The position numbers and the translations under genes were made by a program. Shown piece after piece: positions 30,259-38,095 of a stretch of DNA of 64,000 bases (the first letter of the stretch is position 1; the number at the start of each line of letters is the position of its first letter). A model generated the notes under the pieces. It did not search any database, was not told the DNA's origin, and saw nothing but the letters and a program-made list of their open reading frames with translations. The stretch is from Salinispora fenicalii (GTDB taxonomy: Bacteria > Actinomycetota > Actinomycetes > Mycobacteriales > Micromonosporaceae), in assembly GCF_000514815.1 (NCBI RefSeq), contig NZ_AZWQ01000023.1, forward strand, positions 62,001 to 126,000, read 5' to 3'.

Positions 30259-31437
30259 TCATCCGGCCAGGTGCCAACGGCCGTTGCGTGCGACCAGAGT
30301 GGTCAGTGCCTGCGGCATGAGACCGGAGTGATTGTCCGGAGTCAGCCGGATCGGACCCGAGAGACCGTCCAACTGAGAGGTCTCCAGCACGTTCCGGATG
30401 CCTTCCCGGTCGGTCGTGCCGGTGCCGGTGGCGGAGCGTATGGCGGCATCGGTGAGGAGTTGAAGGGCGTCTGCGGCGAACGAGGACGAGCCGTGGTAGC
30501 CGCCGAAGCGGGCGGTGTAGTCCTGGAACCACTGGCGCCGCGCGGCCTTTGCCGGGGTGGTGGCGATTACGTCGTCGATCACCAAGGTCTGAGTGAAGAC
30601 CATGGTGGCGTTCTCCGCGGCCCGGGCCGTCGTGCCGAGGAAGAGCTCGCCAGCGGCCGAGGCGTCAAAGTAGAGCGCGCCCTCGAAGTTGGCTTCTCGT
30701 GCGGCGACAGCGGCGAGACCAGCCTGCTCGGCGCGGGCCCAGAGCACCAGTGCCTCGGGCGCGCCCTGAGCTAGCGCGGTGATTTGGCTGGAGACGTCGG
30801 TGTCGGTGGCGCGGACGGTTTTCACGTCCAGCACCTCGATGTCGGCCTTGTCCAGCGCGGCCTCAAGGACGGTCAGCCCCTCTTTGCCGTAGGCGTCGTC
30901 GCTGCGCAGCACCCCCACCGTGTCGATCTCGTTGCGGCGAAGTTCGACAGCGAGGGCTTCGGCGCTGTCCGGTGCGCTCGGGGCCAACCTGAACACGTAC
31001 CGGCGCTCCGTTGCCGGGCTGGCGATGGCCTCGGCGGAGGCCAGCGCCACCATCGGCACCTGCTGTCCGTTGACGGCCTCCACCGCGCCCATCGCGCATT
31101 CGTTGCAACCGCCCATGACGATCGCGCTGACCTGGGAGTCAGCGCTGAAGTCGTTGACGTTGCGGAGGGACTCGCTCGCGTCGGAGCGGTTGTCCTTTAT
31201 CCGGAGCTCGATCTGCCGTCCGTTCAGGGCGCCGGATGAGTTGAGCTGTTCGGCTTTGAGTTCGAGAGCCCGCTGGTAGGTCTTGCCCAGCGGCGCGCCG
31301 GGTCCAGACAGTTCGAGGTCGGCGGCGATGATGATCGGGCTAGTGTCTTGCTCCTCCGCGCCGAACTGGCAGGCGGTGAGCGTGGTGGCCAAGACGGCCG
31401 AGGTGAGTGCCGCGGTTGCGGAGCGGATGGGGCTCAA
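30259..31437 (-). CDS. Orphan branched-chain-type substrate-binding lipoprotein
   Basis: A 392-residue periplasmic-binding-protein type I fold (Peripla_BP_6, LivJ-like). The signal peptide has a lipobox LTAC (Cys23). Blocks include IIAADLELSGPGAPLGKTY, NVNDFSADSQVSAIVMGGCN and SDDAYGKEGLTVLEAAL. The start is TTG at 31437, supported by GGAGGA 5 bases upstream on the minus strand. No permease or ATPase genes accompany it; its neighbour, transcribed divergently, is a conservon sensor kinase. It may serve as a ligand-binding input to that sensor, or serve a transporter encoded elsewhere; both are inference. Confidence 0.85.
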   Translation of the reverse strand: MSPIRSATAALTSAVLATTLTACQFGAEEQDTSPIIIAADLELSGPGAPLGKTYQRALELKAEQLNSSGALNGRQIELRIKDNRSDASESLRNVNDFSADSQVSAIVMGGCNECAMGAVEAVNGQQVPMVALASAEAIASPATERRYVFRLAPSAPDSAEALAVELRRNEIDTVGVLRSDDAYGKEGLTVLEAALDKADIEVLDVKTVRATDTDVSSQITALAQGAPEALVLWARAEQAGLAAVAAREANFEGALYFDASAAGELFLGTTARAAENATMVFTQTLVIDDVIATTPAKAARRQWFQDYTARFGGYHGSSSFAADALQLLTDAAIRSATGTGTTDREGIRNVLETSQLDGLSGPIRLTPDNHSGLMPQALTTLVARNGRWHLAG

Positions 31438-31871
31438 CGTTGTCCTCCAGGTACGGCACGGGAGCCAGCGAATCGTCCGTTATCGCTGGGATAGCGATCA
31501 CTTTTCCCGTAAGGTGTGCGCGCAGCCTGGAAAACCTTGCCAATGTCGGGCCCTGTGGTCAAGCGGGCCGGGCGGAGGCGTTTCGGGACGAAAATCTCAC
31601 ATGCTGGGGTGACGTAAAGTTTGCGCCTGATTACCAATCCGTATTGGTGTACCAATGTGCGTCTACATTGCCTGTTCAGAGCGTTGTTAAATTGGTGGCA
31701 TTCGTGGACTGTGGCATCGGCTGGCCGTCATCCGGGCCTTCGGCTCCAGCTTGACTTCCCAAATCCGGTCTCGTCTGATGAAATCGCGGCCGTGCCGCGC
31801 ATGGTTTCTCTTCTGCTGGACCAGACCTGGGTCGGCGGTTCAGGCGTGGATGGAATGACGGAGGCGATGTC
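31438..31871. other. Divergent regulatory region before the conservon
   Basis: About 430 bases with no supported gene, between the orphan binding protein (minus) and cvnA (plus). It is relatively A+T rich around 31590-31700 and contains a palindrome with flanking half-sites (31633-31656, another at 31691-31696). It should hold both divergent promoters; exact -10 and -35 boxes were not resolved. Confidence 0.6.
31633..31656. promoter_or_regulatory. Palindromic operator ACCAAT-N4-ATTGGT plus half-site
   Basis: ACCAAT (31633-31638) and ATTGGT (31643-31648) form a perfect inverted repeat; another ACCAAT follows at 31651-31656 and another ATTGGT at 31691-31696. Half-site starts are 10, 8 and 40 bases apart. 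The site lies between the orphan binding protein and cvnA and is a good candidate for a shared operator. The regulator is unknown. Confidence 0.5.
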
Positions 31872-34800
31872 GTGAGCACCGGACCGACGACCCTGCCCGC
31901 AAGCGGCGACATTGACTCGCCGAAGCGGCGTTGGCTGCCTCAGCTCCGTAATGCGCGAATCCGCTCGAAGCTGGCGCTGATCCTGGTTGTGCCGGTCGCC
32001 GCGGTCATCGCCCTGGCGGCTGTTCGTCTGATCACAGTCGGTGAGGGTGCGTACGACGCCACGCGGGCCAAAGCGCTCACCGAACTCTCCATCGACATCT
32101 CAGCCCTTACTCAGGACTTGCATACCGAACGAATGGCGGCCGCCGTCTATATCGCGTCGGCGGGAGAGGCGGAAGCGGCTGCCGACGCCTACAACCTGCG
32201 GGTGCGCAGCACTGACGAGCGGGTGCAGGCCTACCGGGCGGAACGCGAGCTCTTCGACGAGCTGCCCGCCGCCGTCAGGGAACGGGTGGCGGCCATTGAC
32301 GCGCACCTCGAGACGCTGGACGCGACTCGGCAGCAGGTGCTGGACCGTAAGCAGATGGCGGTCGCTGAGTCGGCGTTGCGTTACGGCGTCATCCTGGTCG
32401 ACCTGGTGGCCTACAGCGACGGGCTCGCCCAGCTACCGGGGGACGAGCGGCTGGCGGAGGGCCGGCGGGCGGTCGCGGCCTTTGCCCGGGCCAAGGCCGC
32501 AGTCGCCGAGGAAGAGTCCGTCGCCTACACCGCGTTGAGCGCCGGCGGCTTCGACGAGGAGCAGTACTCCTCCTTCGTCGCGACGTTGACCAGCCGGCAG
32601 GAGGCGCTGCTTGCCTTCGCCCTCGCGGCGGACCCGCAGCAACGCTCGCTCGTGGAGAACACCATCTCGGGTGACGCGGTCACGCTGTCGGACACCATCG
32701 CCGTGGACATCGCCCGCTCGGTTGGGCAGCAGTCCCCGGTGAGCGCGGAGGAGGCCAGTGCCGCCCTCGGCGCCGTCCACGACCTCATGCGGTGGACCGA
32801 GACCCGGCTCCAGGAGAAGCTGCTCGCCGATACCGAGCAGAACCGTTCGGACGTCCTCCGGCAGGCCATCATCGAGTCGCTGCTGGTGCTCTTGACCCTG
32901 ATCATCGCGATCACCCTCGCCGTGGTGCTGGCCCGTTCGCTGAACCGTTCGCTGCACCGGCTGCGGGAGGGCGCCCTGGCCGTGGCCAACCACGATCTGC
33001 CGGAGGCGGTACGTCGCCTGCAGAACATGGAGGCGGTGGACGAGGGTGGGGTTGACGACATCGTCCGCGAGATTCGCGAACCGATCCGGCTCACCAACCA
33101 GGACGAGGTTGGCCAGGTCGCCGTCGCGTTCAACGTGGTGCACCGGGAGGCGGTCCGGGTGGCGGCGGAGCAGGCCGCGCTGCGGACCAGCGTCTCAGCG
33201 ATGTTCCTCAACCTGGCCCGGCGGAGTCAGACGCTGGTTGACCGCATGATCGGAGAGCTGGACGCGATCGAGCGTGGCGAGGAGGACCCGAAGCGTCTGG
33301 CCCGACTCTTCGAACTGGACCACCTGGCCACCCGAATGCGCCGCAACGACGAGAACCTGCTGGTCCTCGCTGGAGCCGACTCGACCGTGCCCCGGCGGGA
33401 GGACGCCCTCCTGGTGGACGTGCTGCGTGCCGCGCAGTCCGAGGTCGAGCTCTACAACCGGATCGAGTTCGGCACTGTCGATACGGATGTGTCGGTGGCC
33501 GCCCACGTGGTTAACGATGTGGTCCGGCTCGTCGCCGAACTACTCGACAACGCCACCCGCTTTTCGCCGCCGAACACCACTGTGGTCGCTGACGGGCGAC
33601 GGATCCGCGACTACGTGCTCATCCAGGTCGAGGACCGCGGTCTCGGCCTCTCCGACGAGCAACTTGACTCGCTCAATCGGCGGCTGTCCGAGTCGTCGAG
33701 CGTCGATGTCGCGGCATTCCGGCTGATGGGCCTGGCCGTGGTGAGCCGGCTCGCTGAGCGACACGGCATTCGGGTCGAGCTCCGCCGCAACGTTGAGGGT
33801 GGCATTGTCGCCCAGGTAACCCTGCCGACGGCCGCTGTTGTGCTGCCCGTTGGGCGGGGACCAGCCCAGCTCACCCGCCCTCGCCAGCCGCTCGCGGTGG
33901 AGCAGGGCCCGTCCACCTCGTTCGGCTTTGGTGACCCGGTGGCGGGGGGCGTGCGCGCCGCCACCCTGCCGGAGCAGCGGCAGCCCGAGCCAGCCCCGTG
34001 GCAGGCACCGGTGCAAGCTGACACCAGCGTGGCGCCGGTGCAAGTCGGCACCAGCGTGGCACCGGAGCAGGCCGGCGGGGTGCCCGGGACCGAGCCCAGC
34101 TTCGGCGCTGCGGGCCGGATCGGTGATGCGCCCACCGCGGCCTACCCACTGCCCCAACGGAACCCCACCGGTGAGTCGTCGGTTGCGACTGCGGCTTTCC
34201 CCACCGTGCCCGCCACCCCAGCGCCGTCAGCCGCCCCGTCCGCCAGTCCATTCGGCACCGACAGCATGCCCGGTGGGCTCGGCGCTGACCTGGCCGCCAC
34301 CGCATCGATCGACGCGACACCTTTCTCCGCGCCGCCTGCGGAGACGCCCACGGAGACACCGGCGGAGGCGCCGATTTTCCGGGAGATGGAGGCGGTCTGG
34401 TTCCGGACGCACGGCAACGATGCGACCGCCATCTTCACCCGGCCGGACTTCGATGGAACGGCTCCGGATCCCGCGGCGAGTTCCCCAGTCGAGCCGCAGC
34501 TACCCACCCGGGTGCCCGGAACGACGGCGACCCCGCCGGCTGCCACCTCGGGGCCGTCCTACTCCGCCACTCCGGCTTCCGCCGGGCCGCCGCCCGCCGC
34601 GCCGCCGCCCAGCGGGCCGCCGGCCGCAGTGCCGACGAGTGTGCCGCCCGCCGCGCCGCCGACGAGTGTGCCGCCGGCCGCGGTGCCGACGAGTGTGCCG
34701 CCCGCCGCGCCGCCGACGAGTGTGCCTCCGGCCCCGCCGGGTGCCTCCGGGGCCCCGGCCGGCGGTGGCAATGCGTGGCGAACCGTCGCGGACGAGGGTT

Positions 34801-35039
34801 GGAGCCGGGCCAGCCAGGCTGCCGAGCCGACCAACGGCGGTACCACCCGTTCTGGTCTGCCGAAGCGGGTGCCGAAGGCGCAACTCGTCCCCGGCGGGAT
34901 CGAGCCCCGGGCCCGGGAACGGACCCGCCGGACGCCGGACGAAGTCCGCGGCCTGCTGTCTGCATATCACCGTGGTGTGCAGCGCGGCCGTGCGGCCGGC
35001 TCGGACCCCAACAGCACTTCGAGCAAGGAGACGAGCTGA
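31872..35039 (+). CDS. cvnA: Conservon sensor histidine kinase (CvnA-type)
   Basis: A 1055-residue membrane sensor. After a basic N terminus come TM1 (about 34-54), an extracellular helical nitrate/nitrite-sensing-type domain (about 55-330), TM2 (about 333-356), a HAMP-like segment, the region LDHLATRMRRNDENLLVLAG in place of a classical H-box, and an HATPase domain with AELLDNATRFSPP and EDRGLGLS. The last ~400 residues are Pro/Ala/Ser/Thr-rich and disordered, with 9-residue repeats (TSVPPAAPP), ending in a conserved helix (DEVRGLLSAYHRGVQRGR). The GTG start follows GGAGG. The stop overlaps the next gene (TGATG). It starts a cvnABCD operon. Confidence 0.93.
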   Translation: MSTGPTTLPASGDIDSPKRRWLPQLRNARIRSKLALILVVPVAAVIALAAVRLITVGEGAYDATRAKALTELSIDISALTQDLHTERMAAAVYIASAGEAEAAADAYNLRVRSTDERVQAYRAERELFDELPAAVRERVAAIDAHLETLDATRQQVLDRKQMAVAESALRYGVILVDLVAYSDGLAQLPGDERLAEGRRAVAAFARAKAAVAEEESVAYTALSAGGFDEEQYSSFVATLTSRQEALLAFALAADPQQRSLVENTISGDAVTLSDTIAVDIARSVGQQSPVSAEEASAALGAVHDLMRWTETRLQEKLLADTEQNRSDVLRQAIIESLLVLLTLIIAITLAVVLARSLNRSLHRLREGALAVANHDLPEAVRRLQNMEAVDEGGVDDIVREIREPIRLTNQDEVGQVAVAFNVVHREAVRVAAEQAALRTSVSAMFLNLARRSQTLVDRMIGELDAIERGEEDPKRLARLFELDHLATRMRRNDENLLVLAGADSTVPRREDALLVDVLRAAQSEVELYNRIEFGTVDTDVSVAAHVVNDVVRLVAELLDNATRFSPPNTTVVADGRRIRDYVLIQVEDRGLGLSDEQLDSLNRRLSESSSVDVAAFRLMGLAVVSRLAERHGIRVELRRNVEGGIVAQVTLPTAAVVLPVGRGPAQLTRPRQPLAVEQGPSTSFGFGDPVAGGVRAATLPEQRQPEPAPWQAPVQADTSVAPVQVGTSVAPEQAGGVPGTEPSFGAAGRIGDAPTAAYPLPQRNPTGESSVATAAFPTVPATPAPSAAPSASPFGTDSMPGGLGADLAATASIDATPFSAPPAETPTETPAEAPIFREMEAVWFRTHGNDATAIFTRPDFDGTAPDPAASSPVEPQLPTRVPGTTATPPAATSGPSYSATPASAGPPPAAPPPSGPPAAVPTSVPPAAPPTSVPPAAVPTSVPPAAPPTSVPPAPPGASGAPAGGGNAWRTVADEGWSRASQAAEPTNGGTTRSGLPKRVPKAQLVPGGIEPRARERTRRTPDEVRGLLSAYHRGVQRGRAAGSDPNSTSSKETS
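34011..34064 (+). repeat. Two 27-bp repeats in the cvnA tail
   Basis: Units starting at 34011 and 34038 both read GTGCAAG, then CACCAGCGTGGC, and encode VQ(A/V)..TSVAP twice. Confidence 0.75.
34634..34741 (+). repeat. Four 27-bp tandem repeats in the cvnA tail
   Basis: GACGAGTGTGCC recurs at 34634, 34661, 34688 and 34715, exactly 27 bases apart, encoding four copies of TSVPPAAPP or TSVPPAAVP. The frame is preserved, so copy number can vary without breaking the kinase. Confidence 0.9.
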
Positions 35040-35446
35040 TGAACAGGCCAGCGACCATGCAGGACATGGGTTGGCTGCTCAGTAACTTCGCCGACAGCGT
35101 GGCGGGTATCGCTCACGTGGTCGCGGTGTCCGCCGACGGGCTGCTGCTCGCCTCGTCCCGGGACCTCCCCGCGGACCGCGCAGATCAGCTCGCGGCGATC
35201 ACTTCCGGCGTGGTGAGCCTGACCGACGGCGCGTCCCGCATGTTCAGCGCCGGCGGGGTGCTTCAGACAGTCATCGAAATGGACAGCGGCTACCTCTTTC
35301 TCATGTCGATCAGTGACGGCTCGTCGATGGCGGTGCTCGCTGCCCGCAGCTGCGACGTCGGGCAGGTTGGCTACGAGATGGCCCTGCTGGTGGAACGGGT
35401 CGGTGCCGCACTGGTGCCGTTGCCTCGGGACGCGGTGTCTTCATGA
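35039..35446 (+). CDS. cvnB: Roadblock/LC7-domain protein (CvnB-type)
   Basis: A 135-residue roadblock/longin-fold protein: MQDMGWLLSNFADSVAGIAH, AVSADGLLLASSRDLP and MAVLAARSCDVGQVGYEM are the typical conservon CvnB segments. Such proteins act as the GTPase-partner (MglB-like) of the small GTPase encoded at the end of the operon. The ATG overlaps the cvnA stop by one base. An 86-base gap follows before cvnC, with its own ribosome-binding site. Confidence 0.93.
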   Translation: MNRPATMQDMGWLLSNFADSVAGIAHVVAVSADGLLLASSRDLPADRADQLAAITSGVVSLTDGASRMFSAGGVLQTVIEMDSGYLFLMSISDGSSMAVLAARSCDVGQVGYEMALLVERVGAALVPLPRDAVSS

Positions 35447-35532
35447 TCTCTGGGCTCCGGACAGCGCCGCCCGAGGAGAGCAGAGCCGGCGCCGAAGGGG
35501 TACCGGTCGGGCGAGAGGGGAGGTGACAGCGG

Positions 35533-35901
35533 ATGGAAGGCCGGCGGACCGAAGCGCGCGGGGAACTGGTGCGCCCATATGCGGTCACTCGGGGCCGGAC
35601 CGAGCCGCAGCAGGACATCACCTTGGAGGCGGTGCTGTCCGCGAGCGCCACGGCGGTTGCCGAATCCCGTTTCGCGGGGCACGACAAGCACCGCATCGCG
35701 ACGATTTGTGAGGGCCGGGCGCAGTCGTTGGCGGAGATCGCCGCGTACACCCGGATGCCCCTCGGCGTAACCCGGGTACTGGTGGCCGACATGGTGGCCG
35801 AGGGCTTGCTGACGCTACACACTGCCGCCGCTCCCACGATGGGGTTCGTGGAGCGGATGAACCTGCTTGGAAGGGTGCTAAGTGGACTTCGCGAACTATG
35901 A
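35533..35901 (+). CDS. cvnC: DUF742 protein (CvnC-type)
   Basis: A 122-residue DUF742 protein with LVRPYAVTRGRTEPQ near the start and IATICEGRAQSLAEIAAYTR, then the winged-helix-like GVTRVLVADMVAEGLLTLH. This family is the third conserved member of conservons and may have a nucleic-acid- or protein-binding helix-turn-helix. The GTG start of the GTPase gene lies 20 bases before its stop, so translation of the two is coupled. Confidence 0.92.
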   Translation: MEGRRTEARGELVRPYAVTRGRTEPQQDITLEAVLSASATAVAESRFAGHDKHRIATICEGRAQSLAEIAAYTRMPLGVTRVLVADMVAEGLLTLHTAAAPTMGFVERMNLLGRVLSGLREL

Positions 35902-36499
35902 CCCCGCCAGGGCGAGCCGGGAGATCATCTCCGCGAAGATCGTCGTTGCGGGGGGCTTCGGCGTCGGAAAGACGACGCTGGTCGGGGCGATCTCGGAGAT
36001 CACACCGCTGACCACCGAGGCGATCATGACCGCAGCCGGTGTCGGCATCGATGATCCGTCCAAGGTGCCGGGGAAAGAGACGACGACAGTCGCCATGGAC
36101 TTCGGCCGGATCACCATGGCGCAGGATCTGATCCTGTACCTGTTCGGTACGCCCGGCCAGACCCGGTTCTGGTTCATGTGGGACGAGATCATTCGGGGTG
36201 CGGTCGGTGCGGCCGTCCTGGTGGACACCCGCCGGATCACCGATGCCTTCGCCCCCCTGGACTACTTCGAAAACCGCAAACTGCCGTACGTGGTCGCGCT
36301 CAACCGGTTCGACGGTGCCCCCAACTACGAGTTGGCGGAGGTACGCGAGGCGCTCGCCATCCCGGCGGACGTGCCGCTCGTGCTGACCGATGCGCGCAGC
36401 CGGGACTCGGTCAAGCAGGTGCTGGTGACCGTCGTCGAGCACGCCATGAGCCGGCTGCAGGCCGAGCACAACCGCGGGTTCCCGACTCCGGTCGGGTGA
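35882..36499 (+). CDS. cvnD: Conservon small GTPase (CvnD-type)
   Basis: A 205-residue Ras-like (MglA/Rab-type) GTPase. The P-loop is GGFGVGKT (24-31), the switch region includes ETTTVAMDFGRI, the G3 region is FGTPGQTRF, and the base-recognition motif is NRFD at 141-144 instead of NKxD. It is the expected output or control element of the conservon, possibly modulating association of the sensor kinase with the membrane. The GTG start overlaps cvnC. Confidence 0.93.
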   Translation: MDFANYDPARASREIISAKIVVAGGFGVGKTTLVGAISEITPLTTEAIMTAAGVGIDDPSKVPGKETTTVAMDFGRITMAQDLILYLFGTPGQTRFWFMWDEIIRGAVGAAVLVDTRRITDAFAPLDYFENRKLPYVVALNRFDGAPNYELAEVREALAIPADVPLVLTDARSRDSVKQVLVTVVEHAMSRLQAEHNRGFPTPVG

Positions 36500-36511
36500 G
36501 CCGGCACCGGT

Positions 36512-36597
36512 GACCGGCACCCGCGGCAGCCCCGGCGCCGCTGACCGGAACCTCAGCATCGGGGACCGGAACCCCTCCGGCGTCGGTGACCGGCACC
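36512..36597. repeat. Four GACCGG(C/A)ACC repeats downstream of cvnD
   Basis: Copies start at 36512, 36543, 36564 and 36588, in the 162-base space between the convergent cvnD and regulator genes. Spacing is 31, 21 and 24 bases. Function unknown; they may be remnants of small duplications or part of a terminator region. Confidence 0.5.
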
Positions 36598-36661
36598 TCG
36601 GCGTCGGTCCGCGAGCCCGGCCCGCCAGCTAGCTGCGGGCCGGGGCTGCGGCGGCTACGCG

Positions 36662-37750
36662 TCAGTCGACACGGAGGCGGTAGCCGCGCTTCACCACCGT
36701 CTGTACTGCCCCGGGGGCCCTCAGCCCGGCGCGCAGCCGCGCCACCGCCATCTCCACCGCGTGCTCGTCTGCCCCGCGCGGTAGCGTCCGGAGCAGTGCC
36801 GCCCGGGACAGGACCCGCCCCGGGGAGGCCGCCAGCGAGCGCAGCACCGCCATCGGGGCCGGCGCCAGCGGTCGCAGCTCACCATCAACCACAGCGGCGT
36901 GCCCGCGCAGGGTGAGTAGGTGACCGGCGGCTTTCAGGGTGACCGCGCGCCGCGGCAACTCCGCAACGATCGTTCGGACCAGCGCGCCCAGCCGGGCCCG
37001 TTCGGGAGCGCTGACCGGCACCCCCCGTCGCCGTAGCGGCTCCGCGGTCACCGTCCCCACGCAACTCGCCAGCACCGCACCCCGGAACGCGTCGAGCACC
37101 CGGTCGGTCCGGTCTCCGGCGGCAACCAGCAACGCCTCGGCGGCCGGTGCCGAGGTGAACGTCACCGCGTCCACCATCCGGTCGGCGACCAGGTCGATAA
37201 GTCGATGCAGTGGAGTCGGATCGGTCGGCGGGGCCCAACGGTAGACCGGCACCGCGATCACGGTCGCGCCGGCTGCAACCAGCGCCCTCGTGCACTCGGG
37301 TTGTGCTCCGCCGTGCAACTGCATAGCGATCACCTGGCCGGCCACCCCCCGGTCCCGCAGGTGCTCCACCACCTCGGCGCAGCTCTCCGAGGCGGGCGAC
37401 CACTGATCGTGCAGGCCGGCGGCCCGGATCGCGCCGCGAGCCTTCGGACCGCGCGCCACCACGTACGACTCGCGCAGCGCCGCGCGCAGCGGCTCAGCCA
37501 GCCCCCAGCCTTCGGCCGCCTCCAGCCAGCCACGCATCCCGATCCCGGTGTCGGCCATCAGGACATCCGGCGGGCGATCGAGGCAGGCCCGTGTTGCCGC
37601 GCGTAGCTCGGTGTCGTCGGCGAGTGGCACGATCCGCAGGGCCGGCGCGAAGACCACCCGAGCCCCGTGCCGTTGCAGTAGTGCCGCCAGTTCGTCCCGA
37701 CGCCGGTCGGCGGTCACCCCGACGGTGAAGCCGGCCAGTTCGTTGCGCAT
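36662..37750 (-). CDS. nnaR: HemD-winged-helix nitrite/nitrate regulator (NnaR-type)
   Basis: A 362-residue fusion. Residues 1-255 form a uroporphyrinogen-III-synthase-like domain (GFTVGVTADRRRDELAALLQ, FTSAPAAEALL, CVGTVTAEPLRRRGVPV); residues about 265-362 are an OmpR-type winged helix (LLTLRGHAAVVDGELRPLAP, SLAASPGRVLSRAALLRTLP, VKRGYRLRVD). In Streptomyces and mycobacteria this architecture is NnaR, which activates nitrate/nitrite assimilation with GlnR. Enzymatic activity is unlikely to be its main role. It is downstream of nirD by one base and may be cotranscribed with the nas-nir genes. Confidence 0.9.
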   Translation of the reverse strand: MRNELAGFTVGVTADRRRDELAALLQRHGARVVFAPALRIVPLADDTELRAATRACLDRPPDVLMADTGIGMRGWLEAAEGWGLAEPLRAALRESYVVARGPKARGAIRAAGLHDQWSPASESCAEVVEHLRDRGVAGQVIAMQLHGGAQPECTRALVAAGATVIAVPVYRWAPPTDPTPLHRLIDLVADRMVDAVTFTSAPAAEALLVAAGDRTDRVLDAFRGAVLASCVGTVTAEPLRRRGVPVSAPERARLGALVRTIVAELPRRAVTLKAAGHLLTLRGHAAVVDGELRPLAPAPMAVLRSLAASPGRVLSRAALLRTLPRGADEHAVEMAVARLRAGLRAPGAVQTVVKRGYRLRVD

Positions 37751-38095
37751 CTACGCCTCCGCTCGCAGCCGTACCTCGACCAGCCCGGCCCGGCACCGCA
37801 CCTCGTGCCGCCGGACCGCGACGCCCGGTAGGTCCAGGCAGTCTCCGGTACGCAGGTCGTATGCCTGTTTGTGTAGTGGGGAGGCGACTATCGGCACGCC
37901 GCCCCGGCTGCCCACGATCCCGCGTGAGAGCACATACGTATCGGTGACCGGGTCCCGGTTGTCGATGGCGAAGAGGTCGGCGGCGGTGCGGAACAGCGCC
38001 ACCTGGGCACCGTCAACGAGTGCTGCCACCCCTCGACCTGGGTCAAGGCGGGTCAGTGGGCAGATCACAGTCCACTCCGGCCGATCGTCGATCAT
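37751..38095 (-). CDS. nirD: Nitrite reductase small subunit NirD
   Basis: A 114-residue Rieske-like fold subunit of NADH-dependent assimilatory nitrite reductase (IDDRPEWTVICPLTRLDPGR, ALFRTAADLFAIDNRDPVTD, VASPLHKQAYDLRTGDCLD). As in other NirD proteins the Rieske 2Fe-2S ligands are largely missing, so it is probably structural. The start ATG overlaps the nirB stop (ATGA). It is followed by the regulator gene immediately after its stop. Confidence 0.94.
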   Translation of the reverse strand: MIDDRPEWTVICPLTRLDPGRGVAALVDGAQVALFRTAADLFAIDNRDPVTDTYVLSRGIVGSRGGVPIVASPLHKQAYDLRTGDCLDLPGVAVRRHEVRCRAGLVEVRLRAEA

